From positions 1 to 29,232 of the forward strand of contig CAIWHI010000063.1 in the NCBI GenBank assembly GCA_903912435.1: DNA of 29,232 nucleotides. The letters are read 5' to 3'. Positions 25,840-29,232 of this stretch are shown here, piece after piece. The notes below the pieces were generated by a model that was not told the DNA's origin, did not search any database, and saw only the letters and a list, made by a program, of their open reading frames with translations. The DNA comes from an uncultured Bacteroidota bacterium (GTDB lineage: Bacteria > Bacteroidota > Bacteroidia > Chitinophagales > Chitinophagaceae). The translations under genes and the position numbers were made by a program. Position 1 is the stretch's first letter. Every line of letters starts with the position of its first letter.

Positions 25840-26324
25840 ACAGAAATTGTTTAAAATAATTTATTTACTAGGGTGTAAAATGGCTTTCCCAGAACAGAAT
25901 TCTGAGCAATTTAACATATTAGCTATGCAAAGTACTTTATTTCCTATACATTCCAAACATTCAATACACATTTTTAATTTAAACATGCATATATTTTGCC
26001 AATCATAAATAGACTACCCCATTTTAAGCCGGTGCGAAGCCATGCTTACCGCAATTATATATTATACCATTAAGGGAGGTTCCCAATTTAAAATGATGCT
26101 TTAATGCTAACGTCTACACTTAAATTAGTACCTACTTGAGAATAAAACATTTACAAAAAGGAGTTGGCTATAAAACGGACTTATTCCAAAGAAATCTCAA
26201 TTTTTCACAGAGAAAAGACCATCCACATAGCCATTAATTTACATTAATCGAAATAAACCTTCAAAAAATTCCATTTTTCAATAAATGTTTATACTTTGTA
26301 GGGTAATAACCATACATATATATT
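25840..26324. other. AT-rich gene-free stretch
   Basis: This 485-bp gap separates the divergent giant surface gene and the small membrane-protein gene, so it must hold promoters both ways. The only partial match to the Bacteroidota -7 element is TATACTTTG at 26290-26298, with one extra spacer base, before the 26325 gene. No -33 partner, repeat, ORF or RNA gene was found. Confidence 0.4.
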
Positions 26325-26654
26325 ATGGCTGCTGCACAGGAATCTATTAGTGAGCTCATTTTTGCTATGCTCAACGACGGCTATGGCCGCGAACATATTG
26401 AAACCTCCCTGCTCGAAAAAGGGCACGATGAGAAATTTGTTAAAGAAATAGTGCAGGAAGCCCGTACGCTTTGGTATTCTAAAAGACGCACCCGAGGCCT
26501 TATCTATATATTAATAGGTGCTATCATTTGCCTTTCCAGTTGCATCATCACTTTTACCTCAACTTATTCACAAGGTTCCTTTCCATATGTGCTTTATGGG
26601 CTTACCACTCTGGGTATCCTTATAGTGTTTATGGGCCTGATGATGGTTTTTTAA
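26325..26654 (+). CDS. Small two-span membrane protein of unknown family
   Basis: A 109-aa protein. Residues 1-52 are soluble and helical with mixed charge (E-S-I-S-E-L-I-F-A-M-L-N-D-G-Y-G, then E-K-G-H-D-E-K-F-V-K-E-I-V-Q-E-A-R), a shape like two packed helices. Residues about 57-77 and 86-108 are transmembrane helices joined by a short polar turn (S-T-Y-S-Q-G-S-F-P). R-R-T-R just before the first span predicts the N-terminal domain in the cytosol. I do not recognise the family. It appears monocistronic. The ATG start, the TAA stop and the sensible topology argue that it is real; codon usage looks like its neighbours. Confidence 0.65.
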   Translation: MAAAQESISELIFAMLNDGYGREHIETSLLEKGHDEKFVKEIVQEARTLWYSKRRTRGLIYILIGAIICLSSCIITFTSTYSQGSFPYVLYGLTTLGILIVFMGLMMVF

Positions 26655-27120
26655 ATCATACTCAGTAACGAACAGATGCTTCCTGCTTGTTGATGGCCCT
26701 GTTTTTTCCAAAAAAAGAAATAAATACAACTCTTGTCTGGCACGGTTATTGTTAATTAACATTTCATAAGGTATTATTACAAATAACCTGATTTTGTTGC
26801 CCAGGGTTCTATCACCTGTCTTCATTGTTATTCCATTATTGTATACCCAAATTATGTCTTATGAATCATTCATTTGGAGGCAGCAATGCCTACATGTTAT
26901 ACCTATTTTACATAACCACCACTTCCCTACTAAGCGGTTAAAACGAACCTATTTTTAATTATTTGAAATCAATGTGCTTGTATATTTTAAGGCAGCGGTA
27001 TAACTATGCTTGCCTCAAAATATACACTCTAGCATTATTAAGCATGCATTTACATACAACCAGTATTTACTTAATTCAATTAACCAAATCCACTATTCAA
27101 TCACTATTTAATTAACGATT
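26655..27120. other. Gene-free stretch with one inverted repeat
   Basis: A 466-bp gap before the NHL-repeat gene. A minus-strand frame (26825-26568) overlaps the small membrane gene and looks like nothing known, so I do not call it. The only structure I see is the 15-bp inverted repeat at 26980-27025. No recognised promoter consensus was found in front of the 27121 ATG. Confidence 0.4.
26980..27025. repeat. 15-bp imperfect inverted repeat upstream of the NHL-protein gene
   Basis: GTATATTTTAAGGCA (26980-26994) and TGCCTCAAAATATAC (27011-27025) pair over 14 of 15 positions with a 16-nt loop. It lies about 95 bp before the ATG of the secreted NHL protein and could be an operator, a leader hairpin or a weak terminator for the upstream gene. 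Function unknown. Confidence 0.45.
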
Positions 27121-29232
27121 ATGAAAAACAGAATTTACCCCTTGCTACTTTTACTGGCAGGTATGTGTGGCCTACAAACGGCGATAGCCCAGCCTACCAT
27201 TACCCTCGGCTCATTTCCCACGGTATGCGCATTAGATACCTCAGCCTCATTTACCTATTCGGCCACCACGGGTAGCCCCTCTACCTATTCTATTATGTGG
27301 GGGGCAGCGGCGCAAAACCAGGGATTCAGAAATTCGCCGGGAATTATTTCTACCGTTCCCGGATTATCTGGTAGCCCCGCAACCTATTTAGCTACAGATG
27401 CTGTTGGAAATATTTATTACTCTGATTCATATAATAATAAGGTTAACAAACTAAGTCCTTCCGGTACTATAACCACAATTGCCGGTAATGGCTCAGGTGG
27501 GTATAGCGGCGACGGGGGACCTGCAACCAATGCAAAATTATTTACACCTATAGGAATACTGTTTGATACAATAGGCAATCTATACATTGCAGATATAAAT
27601 AATGCATTAATTCGAAAAGTAGATACAGCGGGTATTATTCGTTCTATAGCAGGAATAGGCACCTGGTATTATACCGGCGATGGCTGACCCGCAACTTCGG
27701 CAGCAATTGGCCGCCCGAGTGCAGTGGCTTTGGATGCCGCAGGAAACCTCTACATATGCGACAATTACAACAATGTAATAAGAAAAGTTAACACCAGCGG
27801 TATCATATCTACAATAGCCGGAAATGGCACAGCCGGCTATAGTGGTGATGCTGGTGCAGCAACAGCCGCCCTGCTGTCCGGCCCCCAGGATATTAAATTT
27901 GATACAGCAGGCAATCTCCTGATAGCTGATGCGGCAAATAATGTGGTGAGAAAAATAAATACTTCCGGAATTATTTCGACCATTGCAGGTAACAATATAG
28001 GTGGTTTTAGTGGAGACGGGGGTCCCGCTACCGCTGCAAAGCTTTTAAGCCCTGTGGTCTTAGACCTTGATGCCCTCGGCAATTTATATATAGTTGATGG
28101 AGGCAATAATGAGGTAAGAATGGTTAATACATCAGGCTATATCTCTACTTATGCAGGTGGGGGTGCAGGAATAGACTATACCTATTTGGGTGGCACTCCC
28201 CGTTCAGGTTATACAGGCGATGGTGGTTCAGCTACATCTGCAACATTAGATTATCCGTTGGCAATTTCCTGTGGAAGGTTGGGTAATGTATTTATATCAG
28301 ATGGTAACCTTGTTATCAGGAAGGTATCAAATGAGCAATCTCTTACCTCATCTCCATTAGGTTTTTATGTACCACCAGGAGCAATACCTGCTACCTATAC
28401 CGGAGACTTAACCGTTTATACCGCCACTGCAGCTACTACCTACACGGTTTCTGTGGTTGTAGCTCCATCGTCTGGCATAATTAATGGTCTTTTAAATGTT
28501 TGTACGGGTTCAACAGTTGCATTTACCGATGCTTCTACAGGTGGTACCTGGAGCAGTAGCAATACTTCAGTAGCTACAGTGGGTAGTGGAGTGGTAACTG
28601 GTATTACAGCCGGCACCTCGCTTATTAGTTACACGGTAACCAGTGCCTGTGGCACACGTAGTGCCACCAGAATGATAAATGTTAACACTACTCCGGCATT
28701 GACCCTTAGTGCCAACCCTGTAATTTGTGAAGGTAATGTTACTGCTGCTTTTAATTATACCGGGCTTTCTGGTAGTCCCAAATATGATATAAAATGGGAC
28801 GATACTGCCCTGGCGAATAGATTCGTAAACACCCCTGGCACCATTACCACTTTTGCTGGTGATACTGCCAATACCGGTACTTCGGTAGGAGATGGCGGGC
28901 CGGCTACCGCAGCCGGCTTCTATTACCCTGCTGATATATATAGGGATTTGAATGACAATACCTATATTTCCGACTATTATAACCATAAAATACGCAAAAT
29001 AAATAGTGCCGGTATCATTAGCACCATTGCAGGTACCGGTACAGAAGGTTATTCGGGAGACGGAGGGCCAGCTACAGCGGCTAACATTAGCTTTCCATTG
29101 AGTATTGCACTGGATGCTGCAGGTAACCTCTACTTCAATTCGGGCATAGATGGGGTAATAAGAAAAATAAATACTTCAGGTATAATATCAACTATTTGTG
29201 GCATGCATAATAATTTGGGATTCTCGGGAGAC
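27121..29232 (+). pseudogene. Secreted NHL-propeller/Ig-like surface protein, interrupted by one in-frame TGA and cut by the window end
   Basis: The reading frame opens at ATG with a signal peptide (about 1-23, ending AIAQ) and is free of stops for 704 codons to the window edge, except TGA at 27685-27687. Taken literally, this yields a 188-aa protein. The TGA falls in the motif G-D-G-[stop]-P-A-T, where other blades have GDGGPAT, so one GGA-to-TGA change explains it. Read through, the order is: half an Ig-like module, six NHL blades (about 74-406), the second half of the Ig-like module, a BIG2 module with TWSSS near residue 480, a second half-Ig module, and two-plus further NHL blades. Close relatives are large extracellular proteins ending in T9SS sorting domains; that end would lie outside the window. 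It may be a true pseudogene, a recent mutation, or a base-call error. Confidence 0.75.
27340..28338 (+). repeat. Six NHL-type beta-propeller blades (~168-bp period)
   Basis: Six consecutive blades of about 56 residues (the last longer, with an insertion around Y-T-Y-L-G-G-T-P). Each runs I-I-S-T-I-A-G-N-G, G-Y-S-G-D-G-G-P-A-T, then P-x-x-x-x-x-D-x-x-G-N-L-Y-I-A-D-x-x-N-N-x-I-R-K-V/I-N. Six blades is the number in a closed NHL propeller. The first blade lacks the GDGG segment and the third carries the in-frame TGA. A second set begins near 28840 and continues to the window edge. Confidence 0.85.

Noticed and set aside
26568..26825. Minus-strand 85-codon frame
   Set aside because: It overlaps the small membrane-protein gene on the other strand and has no recognisable feature.
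27685..27720. TGA as a selenocysteine codon, given selD in the same window
   Set aside because: The site is a structural glycine in a repeated GDGGPAT motif, not a redox site, and I see no convincing selenocysteine insertion stem-loop directly after it.
27121..29232. Reassigned genetic code with TGA read as glycine
   Set aside because: Several intact genes in the window end in TGA at the expected C-terminus, and only one internal TGA is seen.

Overview
The window comes from a Bacteroidota chromosome, most likely Chitinophagia or a close relative. The evidence is low-GC DNA, two giant surface proteins ending in type IX secretion (T9SS) type A sorting domains, a GldB lipoprotein, Bacteroidota-only families (DUF4919-, DUF3078- and DUF6089-like), and promoter motifs of the form TTTG-(about 19)-TAnnTTTG. 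No rRNA, tRNA, CRISPR array, prophage or insertion sequence was seen. TGA is used as a normal stop by several intact genes.

Layout. (1) Positions 79-765: secreted DUF4919-like protein, followed by about 950 bp of gene-free DNA with nested palindromes and a degenerate ~108-bp tandem repeat. (2) 1745-5275: three plus-strand genes: a membrane-tethered LuxR-type regulator, a periplasmic TlpA-type thioredoxin with a C-terminal domain resembling DUF3738, and a ChaN/heme-binding-uptake-family protein. (3) 5596-7527: minus-strand pair of a polytopic GT-C-like membrane protein and a small single-span partner, divergent from selD (7713-8777). (4) 8863-14178: 1771-aa surface protein with an ALK-type glycine-rich N-terminus and eleven ~88-aa 'GGGxYC' repeats. 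(5) 14489-19415: arylsulfotransferase-like protein, gldB, a DUF3078-type protein and a DUF6089/PorG-like beta-barrel. (6) 19576-25839: second giant T9SS cargo (2087 aa, nine GGGxYC repeats). (7) 26325-26654: small two-span membrane protein. (8) 27121 to the window end: a third secreted protein with NHL beta-propeller blades set inside Ig-like modules. Its frame is open for 704 codons except for one TGA at a conserved glycine.

How the parts fit. The right two-thirds looks like a cell-surface/gliding region. Machinery-type genes (gldB, PorG-like, DUF3078-type) lie between two large cargo genes whose C-termini should direct them through T9SS to the surface. The cargo proteins are built from Ig-like and disulfide-capable repeats, which suits adhesins. 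The third protein belongs to the same architectural class but is interrupted or truncated.

The strongest second-look items are the in-frame TGA in the NHL protein, the apparent nesting of six-bladed NHL propellers inside Ig-like domains, the GGGxYC repeat with an invariant cysteine pair, and two promoters lying so close to the ATG that the mRNAs would be nearly leaderless.
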